DNA from: Oleispirillum sp965228165
Lineage (GTDB): Bacteria; Pseudomonadota; Alphaproteobacteria; Rhodospirillales; Rhodospirillaceae
Direction: 5' to 3'
NCBI GenBank assembly: GCA_965228165.1
Contig: CBDDHB010000003.1
Location: forward strand, 372,001 to 436,000
DNA: 64,000 bases
In this document: in pieces, positions 30,398 to 40,032 of the stretch
Layout of the letters: every line of letters begins with the position of its first letter
Position numbering within the stretch: the first letter of the stretch is position 1
The notes under the pieces: generated by a model
What the model was told of the DNA's origin: nothing
Database searches by the model: none
Seen by the model: the letters and a program-made list of their open reading frames with translations, nothing else
Position numbers and translations under genes: made by a program

Positions 30398-31489
30398 ATG
30401 CGCCTCAAGGGTTCCCACCTGGCGGCGGCGGCGATCGTCGCGGTCTGCGTGGTCTGGATCGGCTCCGGCCTGATCGGCAAACCGACGGCGCGCCCCCAGG
30501 ACGCCGACGCGAAGGCGGCGCGCGCGGCGCAGGTCGGGGTGGTCGAATCGACCGCCCGACCGGTCACCGCCCAGATCGTCCTGACCGGCACGACGCGGGC
30601 GCACCGCAGCGTCGCGGTGAAGGCGGAAACCAAGGGTCGGGTCGTCGAGGTCCCGGCGGAGCGCGGCGCGCGGATCCGCGGCGGCGAGGTGATCGCCCGC
30701 CTGGCGACGGACGACCGCGCCGCCCGCCTGGCGCAGGCGGAATCCCTACTGGCGCAACGCGAGATCGAATTTTCCGCCGCCACCGAGCTGTCCGACAAGG
30801 CCTTCGCCAGCCGCATCCAACTGGCCACCTCCAAGGCGGCGCGCGACGCCGCCGCCGCCGAGGTCGCCGCCGCCCGCCTGGACGTCCGGCGAATCGACAT
30901 CCGCGCCCCCTTCGGCGGCGTCCTCAACGACCGCACGGTGGAAGTCGGCGACTATCTGGCGGTGGAGGGCGCGGTCGGCACGGTGGTCGATCTCGATCCC
31001 CTGAAGGTGACGGTCCAGGTTTCGGAGAACGCCATCTCCGGCGTGGCGCGCGGCGCGGTGGCCTCGGTGCGGTTGCCCGGAGGCGCGGAGCGCGACGGCA
31101 TCGTCACCTACGTCGCCTCGGTCGCCGCCGCCGCCACCCGCACCTTCGCGGTGGACGTGGAATTCGCCAACCCCGACCACGCCGTCGCCGACGGCATGAC
31201 CGCCGAGGTGCGGCTCCCCCTGGGGCAGACCTCGGCGCATCGGGTCTCTCCATCGGTGCTGACCCTGTCGGCGGAAGGCCAGATCGGGGTGAAGACGGTC
31301 GATGCGGGCAACGTCGTCGTCTTCCACCCCGCCACCCTGGTGCGCGAGGACGAACAGGGCCTGTGGATCGGCGGACTGCCGCCGACCCTGCGCCTGATCA
31401 CCGTCGGCCAGGACTTCGTTTCCGCCGGACAGACCGTCGATCCCAGCCCCGACGCCCTGCTCGCCCCGGCGGCTAGGACCGCTTCATGA
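30398..31489 (+). CDS. RND efflux membrane-fusion (periplasmic adaptor) subunit
   Basis: A 363-residue HlyD/AcrA-type adaptor joining an inner-membrane RND pump to an outer-membrane channel. It has an N-terminal membrane anchor (about 8-25), a split lipoyl domain (VAVKAETKGRVVEVPAERGARIRGGEV and, later, RIDIRAPFGGVLND), a short helical hairpin between them, then a beta-barrel with the VDLDPLKVTVQVSE segment. I chose the ATG at 30398, which follows GGGAGGGA and starts right before the anchor. Its stop overlaps the pump gene by four bases. No outer-membrane factor is encoded here. Confidence 0.9.
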   Translation: MRLKGSHLAAAAIVAVCVVWIGSGLIGKPTARPQDADAKAARAAQVGVVESTARPVTAQIVLTGTTRAHRSVAVKAETKGRVVEVPAERGARIRGGEVIARLATDDRAARLAQAESLLAQREIEFSAATELSDKAFASRIQLATSKAARDAAAAEVAAARLDVRRIDIRAPFGGVLNDRTVEVGDYLAVEGAVGTVVDLDPLKVTVQVSENAISGVARGAVASVRLPGGAERDGIVTYVASVAAAATRTFAVDVEFANPDHAVADGMTAEVRLPLGQTSAHRVSPSVLTLSAEGQIGVKTVDAGNVVVFHPATLVREDEQGLWIGGLPPTLRLITVGQDFVSAGQTVDPSPDALLAPAARTAS

Positions 31490-34400
31490 ACGGACTGATC
31501 TTCGCCGCCCTGGGGCGCACCCGCACCGTCCTCTTGAGCCTGTTCCTGACCCTGGCGGCGGGACTGTGGGCCTATGTCACCATTCCCAAGGAATCCTCGC
31601 CCGACGTCAACATCCCGATCATGTACGTGCTGATGACCCATCAGGGCATCTCGCCCGAGGACGCCGAGCGCATGCTGATCCGGCCGATGGAGCGCGAACT
31701 CCGCACCATCGAGGGGGTGAAGGAGATGCGCGCCACCGCCTATGAAGGCGGCGCCAACGTCATTCTGGAATTCGACGCCGGGTTCGACGCCGACAAGGCG
31801 CTTTCCGACGTCCGCGCCAAGGTCGATATCGCCAAGGCCGAACTGCCGACCGAAACCGACGAACCGTCGATTCACGAAGTCAACGTCAGCCTGTTCCCGG
31901 TGCTGGTGGTGACCCTGTCGGGCGCGGTGCCGGAACGCACCCTGCTGAAGATCGCCCGCGACCTCAAGGACGAGATCGAGGCGATCCCTTCGATCCTGGA
32001 GGTCAACATCGGCGGCGACCGCGAGGAGCAGGTCGAAATCGTCATCGATCCGGCGCGGGTGGAAAGCTACAACCTGGTGGCGCAGGACATCACCGGCTTC
32101 ATGGCGCGGTCCAACAAGCTGGTGGCGGCGGGCACCATCGACACCGGCCGGGGGCGTTTCGCGGTCAAGGTGCCGGGCGTCATCGAGACGGTGCAGGAGA
32201 TCATGACCCTGCCGATCAAGGCCTCGGGCGACGGGGTGATCCGGCTGTCCGACATCGCCTCGATCCGCAAGGGCTTCCAGGACCCCACCAGCATCGCCCG
32301 GGTCAACGGCCAGCCCGCCCTGGCCCTGGAGATTTCCAAGCGCACCGGCGAAAACATCATCGAAACCATCGACCAGATTCGCGCCGTGGTCGAGGCGGAG
32401 CGCTCCCGCTGGCCGGAAGCCGTCACCGCCGGATACTCGCAGGACCAGTCGGACGACATCCGCGACATGCTGTCCGACCTCCAGAACAACGTCATCGCCG
32501 CGATCATCCTGGTGATGGTGGTGGTGATCGCGGCGCTTGGCGCGCGTTCCGGTCTTCTGGTCGGAATCGCCATTCCCGGCTCGTTCCTGATGGGCATCCT
32601 GGCCCTCGCCGCGATGGGCCAGAGCATGAATCTGGTGGTGCTGTTCAGCCTGATCCTCGCCACCGGCATGCTGGTGGACGGCGCGATCATCGTCGTCGAG
32701 TACGCCGACCGCAAAATGTCCGAGGGCGAGGGCCGCCGCTCCGCCTATACCCAGGCGGCGCAGCGCATGGCCTGGCCGGTGATTTCCTCCACCGCGACGA
32801 CGCTGGCCGCCTTCCTGCCCATGGTGTTCTGGACCGGCGTGGTCGGCGAGTTCATGAAATACCTGCCGATCACCCTGTTGATGACCCTGTCCGCGTCGCT
32901 GCTGATGGCGCTGGTCTTCGTGCCCACCCTGGACGCCCTGGTCGGACGCCCGGGCTCCGCGGACCCCGAGATGCTGAAGGCCCTGTCCGTCAGCGAGGAA
33001 GGCGATCTCGCCCAGCTTTCCGGGTGGACCGGCCGCTACGCCCGCCTTCTGTCCGCGGCGCTGGCCCGTCCGGGAACCGTGGTGGCGGGCGCGGGCGTGG
33101 TCCTGGTCCTCAGTTGGGGGCTCTACGGCGTCTTCGGGCGGGGGGGGGAGTTCTTCCCCGACATCGAACCCAAACAGGCGGTGGTCTATGTCCACGCGCG
33201 CGGCAACATGGCGGTGGCCGAACGCGACCTCATCGTCCACGAGGTGGAGCGCCGGGTTCTCGAATACGGCGACGCCTTCGACACCGTCTATGCCCGCGCC
33301 GGAGAGATCGCCGACCGCGAAGCCGCCGAGGACGTGATCGGCGCGATCTCGCTGGAGTTCAAGGACTGGCAACTCCGCCGCCCGGCCGCCGAGGTCTTCG
33401 CCGACATCCGCGCCCGCGTCGCCGACATGGCGGGAATCGAGGTGGAAATCCGCAAGCAGGAGGAAGGCCCCCCCCGGTCGGCAAGCCGGTGCAACTGCAA
33501 CTCGCCAGCCGCACCCCGAAACTGCTGCCCGGCGCGGTCGAACACGTCCGGCGCGGCCTGGCCGAACTGGGCGGTTTCATCGACATCGAGGACAACCGCC
33601 CGATCCCCGGCATCCAGTGGGAGGTCAAGGTGGACCGCGCCCAGGCGGCGAAGTTCGGGGTGGACGTTTCCGCCGTCGGCGACGTGGTGCAACTGGTGAC
33701 CAAGGGACTGAAGCTGTCCGACTATCGCCCCGACGATGCCGACGACGAGGTCGATATCGTCGTCCGCTACCCCGTGGACTTCCGCACCGTCGAGCAGTTG
33801 GGCCGCCTGCGGGTGACCACCGCCCAGGGCAGCTTGCCGATCGCGAGCTTCGTCTCGATCACGCCGCACCAGCGTACCAGCAGGCTGACCCGCAGCGACG
33901 CGAAGCGGGTGATGACGGTCAAGGCCGACGTCGAACCCGGACTTCTGGTGGACGGTCAGGTGCAGCGCCTGCGCGGTTGGCTGGCCGCCAATCCGCTGCC
34001 GCACGAGATCGCGACGAAATTCAAGGGACAGGACGAGGAACAGAAGAAAAGCCAGGAATTCCTGGGCCGCGCCTTCCTGATCGCCCTGTTCCTGATCGCG
34101 ATGATCCTGGTCACCCAGTTCAACAGCTTCTATTCGGCGTTCCTGATTCTCTTCGCCGTGGTGATGTCCACCATCGGCGTGATGCTGGGCCTTTTGATCA
34201 CCCATCAGCCCTTCGGCGTGATCATGAGCGGCATCGGCGTGGTCTCCCTGGCGGGAATCGTGGTCAACAACAACATCGTGCTGATCGACACCTTCGACCA
34301 GTTGAAGCGGGAATTCGCCGACCCGCGCGAGGCGATCCTGCGCACCGGCGCGCAACGCCTGCGCCCGGTGATGCTGACCACCGGCACCACCATCCTCGGC

Positions 34401-34625
34401 CTGCTGCCGATGATGTTCATGGTCAACATCGACTTCATCAACCGCGACGTCACCGTCGGCGCGCCGTCGATGCAGTGGTGGACGCAACTGTCCACCGGCA
34501 TCGTCTTCGGACTTTCCTTCGCCACGGTACTGACCCTGGTGGTCACCCCTTGCGCCCTGCTGCTGCGGGTCCGACTGGCGGCGGGAATGGGGCGCCTACG
34601 CGCCCGCATCCTCCGCAAGGTCTGA
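31486..34625 (+). CDS. RND efflux permease, interrupted by a frameshift
   Basis: An AcrB-superfamily proton-driven pump. About 1046 residues would be normal, but the gene is split at a run of eight Cs (33468-33475). Before it the frame ends in IEVEIRKQEEG; after it the natural continuation VGKPVQLQLASRTPKLLPG is one base out. Adding one C (or removing two) restores the protein. The rest is intact, with twelve membrane helices expected in two sets, pore-domain segments GGEFFPDIEP and PRTPK-like, and the end LFGLSFATVLTLVV-like. In helix 4 it has LVDGAIIVVE where many pumps have two adjacent Asp. An in-frame run of nine Gs lies at 33140-33148. The substrate is unknown. The end overlaps the convergent DUF2087 gene by 30 bases. 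Confidence 0.85.
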
Positions 34626-35162
34626 ACCCCGCCGCGACAACAGGCCGATCAACGCCCGCGCATCGGGCGGCGGGCGACGCTCGACGCGGCGATAGACGCT
34701 GCCGTCCGGGGTCCGATCGAGCAGCCCGCGATCCACCAGCCAGCGCCGCAACAGGGCGTAATCGCCGAAGTCGTGACGCGCGTCGAGCCGACGGTTGACC
34801 TCCTTCTCGGCAAGGTCGCGACGGGCCGGAAACCCCGCCCACAGCGCCCACAGGCAAAGCTCGCGCTCGGACTGCTTCGGCGGCCAGCGCAGCAGACGCC
34901 CCCGGTCGTCGAACAGGCGCATCAGCCGCCGGAGCTTCAGGAAATCCACCGCCGGTTCGACCGGTGGCGGAGCCTCCAGCGCGGCGCGAGCGGCCTGCAT
35001 CGCCCGCCAGTGCTGAAAATTCCGGCAGCCCCCGGCGCGGGCCAGCATGTTGAGAAGTTCAACATGGCCGGGCGCATGGCCGCAGGCGCGCAACTGCCCG
35101 CCCAGGGCGCGGGCGAACCCGGACAGGTCTTCGGTCTGAAACGAAAGAAGGGTTTTCGACAT
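34596..35162 (-). CDS. DUF2087-domain protein
   Basis: A 188-residue soluble protein. The N-terminal half (about 10-60) has a helical segment GHVELLNMLARAGGCRNFQHW found in several small uncharacterised families. The C-terminal half matches DUF2087: FPARRDLAEKEVNRRLD, then DYALLRRWLVDRGLLDRT and the VYRRV end, a winged-helix-like pattern. A GAGGA lies six bases before the ATG. It overlaps the RND permease 3' end. DUF2087 proteins are sometimes fused to transcription regulators, but no specific function can be given. Confidence 0.78.
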   Translation of the reverse strand: MSKTLLSFQTEDLSGFARALGGQLRACGHAPGHVELLNMLARAGGCRNFQHWRAMQAARAALEAPPPVEPAVDFLKLRRLMRLFDDRGRLLRWPPKQSERELCLWALWAGFPARRDLAEKEVNRRLDARHDFGDYALLRRWLVDRGLLDRTPDGSVYRRVERRPPPDARALIGLLSRRGSDLAEDAGA

Positions 35163-35356
35163 GGCTCATCCTCGCGATGCGCCGCCTGAATCCGCAAGGG
35201 ATCGGGAGTCGTCGGCTTGCCGGAGGCGGCACGGGATCGGGCGTGTCGAACTCGGCGGGAAGATGGGGCAGGTTTAGCTCCCCTCGCGGGGCGACGACGT
35301 CTGGGTGAACTGCCGACCGGGCGGAACCATACTCCGCCCGTCCGGGCGGCGCAAGA

Positions 35357-36172
35357 TCACAACCCGGCGTCGAACAGATCGTCCTCGTCGTCCTCGGCGG
35401 CGCTTCCGGCCGCTTCCTGCTCGGCACGGCGAGCATAGGCGCGCATGCTGACCGGAATGCTGGCCAGATAGACCAGTCCCAGGGCGGACAGGGTGAACCA
35501 CGGCTGCGTCACCAGAAAGGCGGCGACGGCGCCGAACAGCAACAGCAGCGGCAACACGCCGCGCACCGGCACCCGTCCCTTCTTGAACGAAAAGGTGGGA
35601 ACGCGGCTGACCATCAGGAACGACACCCCGGCGAGGAACGACCCCACCACCCCGGCGTGGGAAAAGATGCCGTGGTTGTATTCGATCGACAGGATCATCG
35701 GAATCATCACCACCAGCGCCGCCGCCGGAGCGGGAACCCCGGTGAAGAAATTGGCCGCCCAGGCGGGCTGATCGGGATCGCCGATCATGGTGTTGAAGCG
35801 CGCCAGCCGCAGCGCGCAGCAGACCGCGTAGCACAGGCACATCGCCCAGCCGACCCCCGCCGACCCGTGCATCGCGAACTGATGCAAAACGATCGCCGGG
35901 GCGACGCCGAAACAGATGATGTCGGACAGCGAGTCGAGTTCCGCGCCGAATTTCGAGGTGCCGCGCAAGAGCCGCGCGACTCGACCGTCCAACCCGTCCA
36001 GAATCGCCGCGATCAGAAGCGCGATCACCGCACGCTCCCAGCGTTCCTCGATCCCGAAGCGGATCGACGTCACCCCGGCGCACAGCGCGAACAGGGTCAG
36101 CACGTTGGGAATGATCACGTTGAAGGGCAGGCTGCGGATCGGGCGCCGCGCCGCGCCGGGGATCAGGGGCAT
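35357..36172 (-). CDS. pssA: CDP-diacylglycerol-serine O-phosphatidyltransferase
   Basis: Makes phosphatidylserine from CDP-diacylglycerol and serine in the inner membrane. The catalytic motif of CDP-alcohol phosphotransferases is complete: DGLDGRVARLLRGTSKFGAE followed by LDSLSD. About eight hydrophobic segments are visible over 271 residues, with a charged, acidic C-terminal tail (about 250-271). I chose the ATG at 36172, two bases after the psd stop; an upstream extension would be unusually Arg/Cys-rich. It is downstream of psd on the same transcript, so the two-step route to phosphatidylethanolamine is encoded together. Confidence 0.93.
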   Translation of the reverse strand: MPLIPGAARRPIRSLPFNVIIPNVLTLFALCAGVTSIRFGIEERWERAVIALLIAAILDGLDGRVARLLRGTSKFGAELDSLSDIICFGVAPAIVLHQFAMHGSAGVGWAMCLCYAVCCALRLARFNTMIGDPDQPAWAANFFTGVPAPAAALVVMIPMILSIEYNHGIFSHAGVVGSFLAGVSFLMVSRVPTFSFKKGRVPVRGVLPLLLLFGAVAAFLVTQPWFTLSALGLVYLASIPVSMRAYARRAEQEAAGSAAEDDEDDLFDAGL

Positions 36173-36173
36173 C

Positions 36174-36920
36174 TTAGCGGACCTCTCCGGTCGTCGGCGC
36201 ATCCTGGGCGGACAGGCGCAAGTCGGCAAGAACGGTTTCCCCCGCCAGCATGCGCTGCCCTTCCGCCACCTTGGGGGCGACGCCGTGCGGCAGATAGACG
36301 TCCAGACGGCTGCCGAAGCGGATCAGACCGAAGCGTTCGCCGGGAGACAGGGAATCGCCCTCCTGCACGAAGCAGACGATGCGCCGCGCCACCAGACCGG
36401 CGATCTGCACCACCCCCAGGGTTCCGCAAGCCAGGCCGTCGCGCGGCGGCAGGTCGATTCTCAAGCCGTTGCGTTCGTTGTCCAGGCTGGCCTTATCCAG
36501 GGTGGCGTTGAGGAACTTGCCGGGGCAATAGGCGATTTTCGCCACCCGGCCCTCCGCCGGAGAACGGTTCACGTGCACGTCGAAGACGCTCATGAAGATG
36601 CTGATGCGGGTGCGCGGCTCCGCCCCCAGGTCGAGCTCGGGCGGCGGCGTCACTTCGGCGATCGCCTGCACCATGCCGTCGGCGGGGGAGATCACCCAGT
36701 GCCCGCCGACCGGGGTCACCCGCTCCGGATTGCGGAAGAAATAGAAGCACCACACGGTCAGCACCGCGCCCGCCAGCCCCAGGGGCATCCACAGGAGCCA
36801 CAGCAGCAGCGTCAAGCCTGCGAAAATCGCGACGAAGCGCCGCCCTTCCGGATGCATCGGCGGCAGCACGTAACGCCGCCAGGACAAATCGACCATTCCC
36901 TCATAATCCGCCAGTTTCAT
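36174..36920 (-). CDS. psd: Phosphatidylserine decarboxylase
   Basis: Converts phosphatidylserine to phosphatidylethanolamine. At 248 residues it belongs to the short (archaeal-type) group. It matures by self-cleavage at a Gly-Ser pair to form a pyruvoyl group; here this is in IRFGSRLDVYLP near residue 205. Other marks: SPADGMVQAI, FMSVFDVHVNRSP with the catalytic His, and two hydrophobic segments at about 28-65 that anchor it. The pssA gene follows with a one-base gap. Confidence 0.94.
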   Translation of the reverse strand: MKLADYEGMVDLSWRRYVLPPMHPEGRRFVAIFAGLTLLLWLLWMPLGLAGAVLTVWCFYFFRNPERVTPVGGHWVISPADGMVQAIAEVTPPPELDLGAEPRTRISIFMSVFDVHVNRSPAEGRVAKIAYCPGKFLNATLDKASLDNERNGLRIDLPPRDGLACGTLGVVQIAGLVARRIVCFVQEGDSLSPGERFGLIRFGSRLDVYLPHGVAPKVAEGQRMLAGETVLADLRLSAQDAPTTGEVR

Positions 36921-37054
36921 TCGAGCGCACTCTAGTGCATGTTTGGGCTCAAGGGGAAGCGCCCTTCGCGGAAATCCCTCCAGGCCCCGGCTTGGCGGGG
37001 TCGGTCCCGCGTGCTAGACTTACACCCTGTGGTGTTCTTTCGAGCGGTTCCATT

Positions 37055-37507
37055 GTGACGAGACTGGTCAAGATCGGCGAACAGGTTCTGCCGCTGCAAT
37101 TGCGGTCGGTGGGGATAGAGGACGGCGAAGTGGTGTTCCTGCCGCCCGAGCCGCCGATGACCTATCGCGGGCCGGTCGGCTTCACCTTCCGCTATCTCGA
37201 CGCCGACTTTTCGGTGCGATACCTGGAAATCGGCAAGGCGGCGCGCCTGAAGCTGGAGGGCGAAATCACCCGCCTGCCCCCCGCCGAGGACAAGGCGCGG
37301 CGCAACCGCGTTCTGGCGCTGATCGACCTGATCCAGGAAGACGTGGGCGGCGGCCTTTCCCTGTCCGACGACGGGGTGGTCCGCTTCTCGGCGGAAGCAC
37401 CGCTGGTCGCGCCGGTCTCCGCCGAGCACCTGATGGTCGGCCTGACCCGCGCGCTCGCTTGGCACAAGCCGCTGCTGCGCCTGATCCAGGAACACGCGGC
37501 GGCGTGA
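37055..37507 (+). CDS. Unrecognised small protein
   Basis: About 150 residues, soluble, mixed alpha/beta. It begins VTRLVKIGEQVLPLQLRSVG and ends with GLTRALAWHKPLLRLIQEH. I do not recognise the family. The start is uncertain: GTG at 37055 gives a normal-looking N-terminus, while an ATG at 36935 would add forty residues overlapping the divergent psd promoter region. It lies four bases from the convergent LysM gene. No signal peptide or membrane segment is seen. Confidence 0.55.
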   Translation: MTRLVKIGEQVLPLQLRSVGIEDGEVVFLPPEPPMTYRGPVGFTFRYLDADFSVRYLEIGKAARLKLEGEITRLPPAEDKARRNRVLALIDLIQEDVGGGLSLSDDGVVRFSAEAPLVAPVSAEHLMVGLTRALAWHKPLLRLIQEHAAA

Positions 37508-37511
37508 CCTT

Positions 37512-38462
37512 CTATTTCTTCTTCGGGGCGACGAAGGTCTGGCTGGGATAGATCAGGTCCGGATCGCGAATCTGCTTGCGGTTGGCCTCGAAGATCACCG
37601 TATAGGCCAAACCCTCGCCATAGATGCGCCGGGCGATCCGCCACAGGCTGTTGCCCGGCTGCACGACGATGATCACGTCGCCCGCCGGCGCGTCGCCCGC
37701 CTCGATGCGGAAGGAGACCTCCACCCGCTTCGCCACCGCCCCCGCCGCGTCCAACTGGTCGGCGCGCAGGGCGTGCTCGCCCTCGGACAAAGGCGCGGTC
37801 GCCTGCAAACGCCAATCGCCGTTGGCCGACGCGGTGGCCTGCCCCAGGTCCGCGTTGTCCAGATACACCTTGACCCGCGCCCCCGCGTCGGCGGAGCCGG
37901 AAACCCCGATCCGCCCGGTGCGGTCGTAATCGACCGTGGCGATCGACAGGCCCGAGGCCGGAGCATCCCCCGGCCGCTGCAACACCCGCGACACCCCGCC
38001 CTTCGGCGGCAACTGCACCGCCACCACGCCGCCCTTGCCGGGTTCCGGCACCACCAGCACCACGTCGGATTCCGAACGCAGGGCGTTTTCCGCCTTGCCG
38101 TCGGGGAAGACCGCCAGGTTCAGGCGCCGGGTTCCGGCGGGCAACGGCTTTTCCGACAGATAGACCCATTCGCCGCGTTCGTCGGCCTTGGCGCGACCGA
38201 TCTCGACCTCGCCGTCATAGATCACCACCTGCGCCCCCGGCGCGGCGCGCCCGGCGATCACGGTGTCGCCCTCGGGGCTGATCCGCACGATGTCGAAGCT
38301 CGGACGCACCGGAACCGCCGCTTCCGGCGCCGCCGTCGGCGCGGAAGCGACAGGCGCGGCGGGCGGCTTGCCCTCGTCGGCGGCATCGCGCAGCATCCAC
38401 AGGGCGGCGCCGACCAGCGCCAACCCCAAAACCACAACCCCATACGTTCCGACGCGCTTCAC
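37512..38462 (-). CDS. Membrane-anchored LysM protein
   Basis: A 316-residue envelope protein. It has a short basic start and one membrane helix (about 7-23), a Pro/Ala-rich linker, then two Ig-like beta domains (about 50-100: ISPEGDTVIAGRAAPGAQV; about 160-240: GRIGVSGSADAGARVKVYLDN), and a C-terminal LysM domain (VVQPGNSLWRIARRIYGEG ... IYPSQTFVAP) for binding peptidoglycan. Paired Ig-like modules before LysM are typical of Rhodospirillales proteins of unknown role. A GTG at 38462 is chosen because the next residues lead straight into the helix; a TTG four codons upstream is the alternative. Confidence 0.78.
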   Translation of the reverse strand: MKRVGTYGVVVLGLALVGAALWMLRDAADEGKPPAAPVASAPTAAPEAAVPVRPSFDIVRISPEGDTVIAGRAAPGAQVVIYDGEVEIGRAKADERGEWVYLSEKPLPAGTRRLNLAVFPDGKAENALRSESDVVLVVPEPGKGGVVAVQLPPKGGVSRVLQRPGDAPASGLSIATVDYDRTGRIGVSGSADAGARVKVYLDNADLGQATASANGDWRLQATAPLSEGEHALRADQLDAAGAVAKRVEVSFRIEAGDAPAGDVIIVVQPGNSLWRIARRIYGEGLAYTVIFEANRKQIRDPDLIYPSQTFVAPKKK

Positions 38463-38609
38463 CTGTGCCCCCAAGACCGCCGCAGACCTCTGGGCGCGGC
38501 CCCTCCCGCCCCACGAGGAGAATCCAACGCCCTCGTCAACCTACGTCCGAACCGCGCCGGGCGCAACGGCGCAGAGCGCATACCCCCACCGTTGCCGGGG
38601 GATACCGCA

Positions 38610-38638
38610 TTGAAACCGGCCTCGCGCGCTTCTATGTT
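38610..38638 (+). promoter_or_regulatory. Putative sigma-70 promoter of icd
   Basis: TTGAAA and TATGTT are separated by exactly 17 bases, a good match to the housekeeping consensus. It would give a leader of about 85 bases before the icd start. No other well-spaced pair is seen in the 268-base gap. Confidence 0.45.
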
Positions 38639-38730
38639 TGGGGTCCATCGCATCGCATCCGGGGCGCGCCCCGGCAGGGCGGCAACCTCACCCTGAACGC
38701 ACCAACCGGACACGAACGGAAACCTTCGTC

Positions 38731-39945
38731 ATGAAGAAAATCAAGGTCGCCAACTCCATCGTCGAACTCGACGGCGACGAAATGACGCGCATCCTCTGGT
38801 GGTTCATCAAGGACAAGCTGATCCTGCCCTATCTGGACGTCGATCTGCTGTACTTCGACCTGGGGGTGGAAAACCGCGACGCCACCGCCGACCGGGTGAC
38901 GGTGGACGCCGCCAACGCGATCAAGCAGCACCGCGTCGGCGTCAAGTGCGCCACCATCACCCCCGACGAGGACCGGGTGAAGGAATTCAACCTGAAGCAG
39001 ATGTGGAAGTCGCCCAACGGCACCATCCGCAACATCCTGGACGGCACCGTCTTCCGCGAGCCGATCATCTGCAAGAACGTGCCGCGCACCGTGCCCAGCT
39101 GGACCCAGCCGGTGGTGATCGGTCGTCACGCCTTCGGCGACCAGTACAAGGCCACCGACTTCACCGTGCCCGGCCCCGGCAAGCTTTCCATGACCTTCAC
39201 CCCCGCCGACGGCGGCCAGCCGATCACCCGCGAGGTCCACACCTTCCCCGGCCCCGGCGTGGCGATGGGGATGTACAACCAGGACGATTCGATCAAGGGC
39301 TTCGCCCGCGCCTGCATGAACTATGCCCTGGGGCGGGGCTGGCCGCTGTACCTTTCGACCAAGAACACCATCCTGAAAGCCTATGACGGGCGCTTCAAGG
39401 ACCTCTTCCAAGAGGTCTTCGACGCCGAATTCGCGGGCCAGTTCAAGGCCAGGGGCATCACCTACGAGCACCGGCTGATCGACGACATGGTTGCCTGCTG
39501 CATGAAGTGGTCGGGCGGCTTCGTCTGGGCGTGCAAGAACTACGACGGCGACGTGCAATCGGATTCGGTGGCGCAGGGGTTCGGTTCCCTCGGCCTGATG
39601 ACCTCGGTGCTGATGACCCCCGACGGCCAAACCGTCGAGGCCGAGGCCGCGCACGGCACCGTCACCCGCCACTTCCGTCTGCACCAGCAGGGCAAGGAAA
39701 CCTCGACCAACCCGATCGCCTCGATCTTCGCCTGGACTCGCGGCTTGAAGTTCCGGGGCCAGTTCGACGCCACGCCCGAAGTGGTCCGCTTCGCCGAAAC
39801 CCTGGAAAAGGTCTGCGTCGCCACCGTCGAGGCGGGCTTCATGACCAAGGACCTGGCCATCCTGATCGGCCCGAAACAACCCTGGCTGACCACCACCCAG
39901 TTCCTGGAAAAACTCGACGCCGAACTGAAGACGGCGATGGGGTGA
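38731..39945 (+). CDS. icd: NADP-dependent isocitrate dehydrogenase
   Basis: TCA-cycle enzyme converting isocitrate to 2-oxoglutarate. The 404-residue protein belongs to the homodimeric subfamily II also found in eukaryotes: start IVELDGDEMTRILW, substrate loop TKNTILKAYDGRF, the metal-binding DDMVACC and YDGDVQSDSVAQGFGSLG, and the NADP segment AAHGTVTRH. All are intact. The ATG at 38731 lacks a strong ribosome site, but no better start exists and the protein begins exactly where the family does. A hairpin follows 22 bases after the stop. Confidence 0.96.
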   Translation: MKKIKVANSIVELDGDEMTRILWWFIKDKLILPYLDVDLLYFDLGVENRDATADRVTVDAANAIKQHRVGVKCATITPDEDRVKEFNLKQMWKSPNGTIRNILDGTVFREPIICKNVPRTVPSWTQPVVIGRHAFGDQYKATDFTVPGPGKLSMTFTPADGGQPITREVHTFPGPGVAMGMYNQDDSIKGFARACMNYALGRGWPLYLSTKNTILKAYDGRFKDLFQEVFDAEFAGQFKARGITYEHRLIDDMVACCMKWSGGFVWACKNYDGDVQSDSVAQGFGSLGLMTSVLMTPDGQTVEAEAAHGTVTRHFRLHQQGKETSTNPIASIFAWTRGLKFRGQFDATPEVVRFAETLEKVCVATVEAGFMTKDLAILIGPKQPWLTTTQFLEKLDAELKTAMG

Positions 39946-39967
39946 TCCCCAGTCTCGAAAAGAAAGC

Positions 39968-39990
39968 CTGGAGGGATTCGATCCCTCCAG
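39968..39990. terminator. Hairpin after icd
   Basis: CTGGAGGGA and TCCCTCCAG pair around TTCGA between convergent icd and the NHL gene. There is no long T-run, but the position fits a shared transcript end. Confidence 0.55.
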
Positions 39991-40032
39991 ACCTCCCTTA
40001 ACTTTCGGTTCTCCGCGCGGATTCCTTGGGGC

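Noticed and set aside
31486..34625. Two separate RND half-pumps
   Set aside because: The halves join exactly at a homopolymer in the middle of a pore domain, with no start or ribosome site for the second half.
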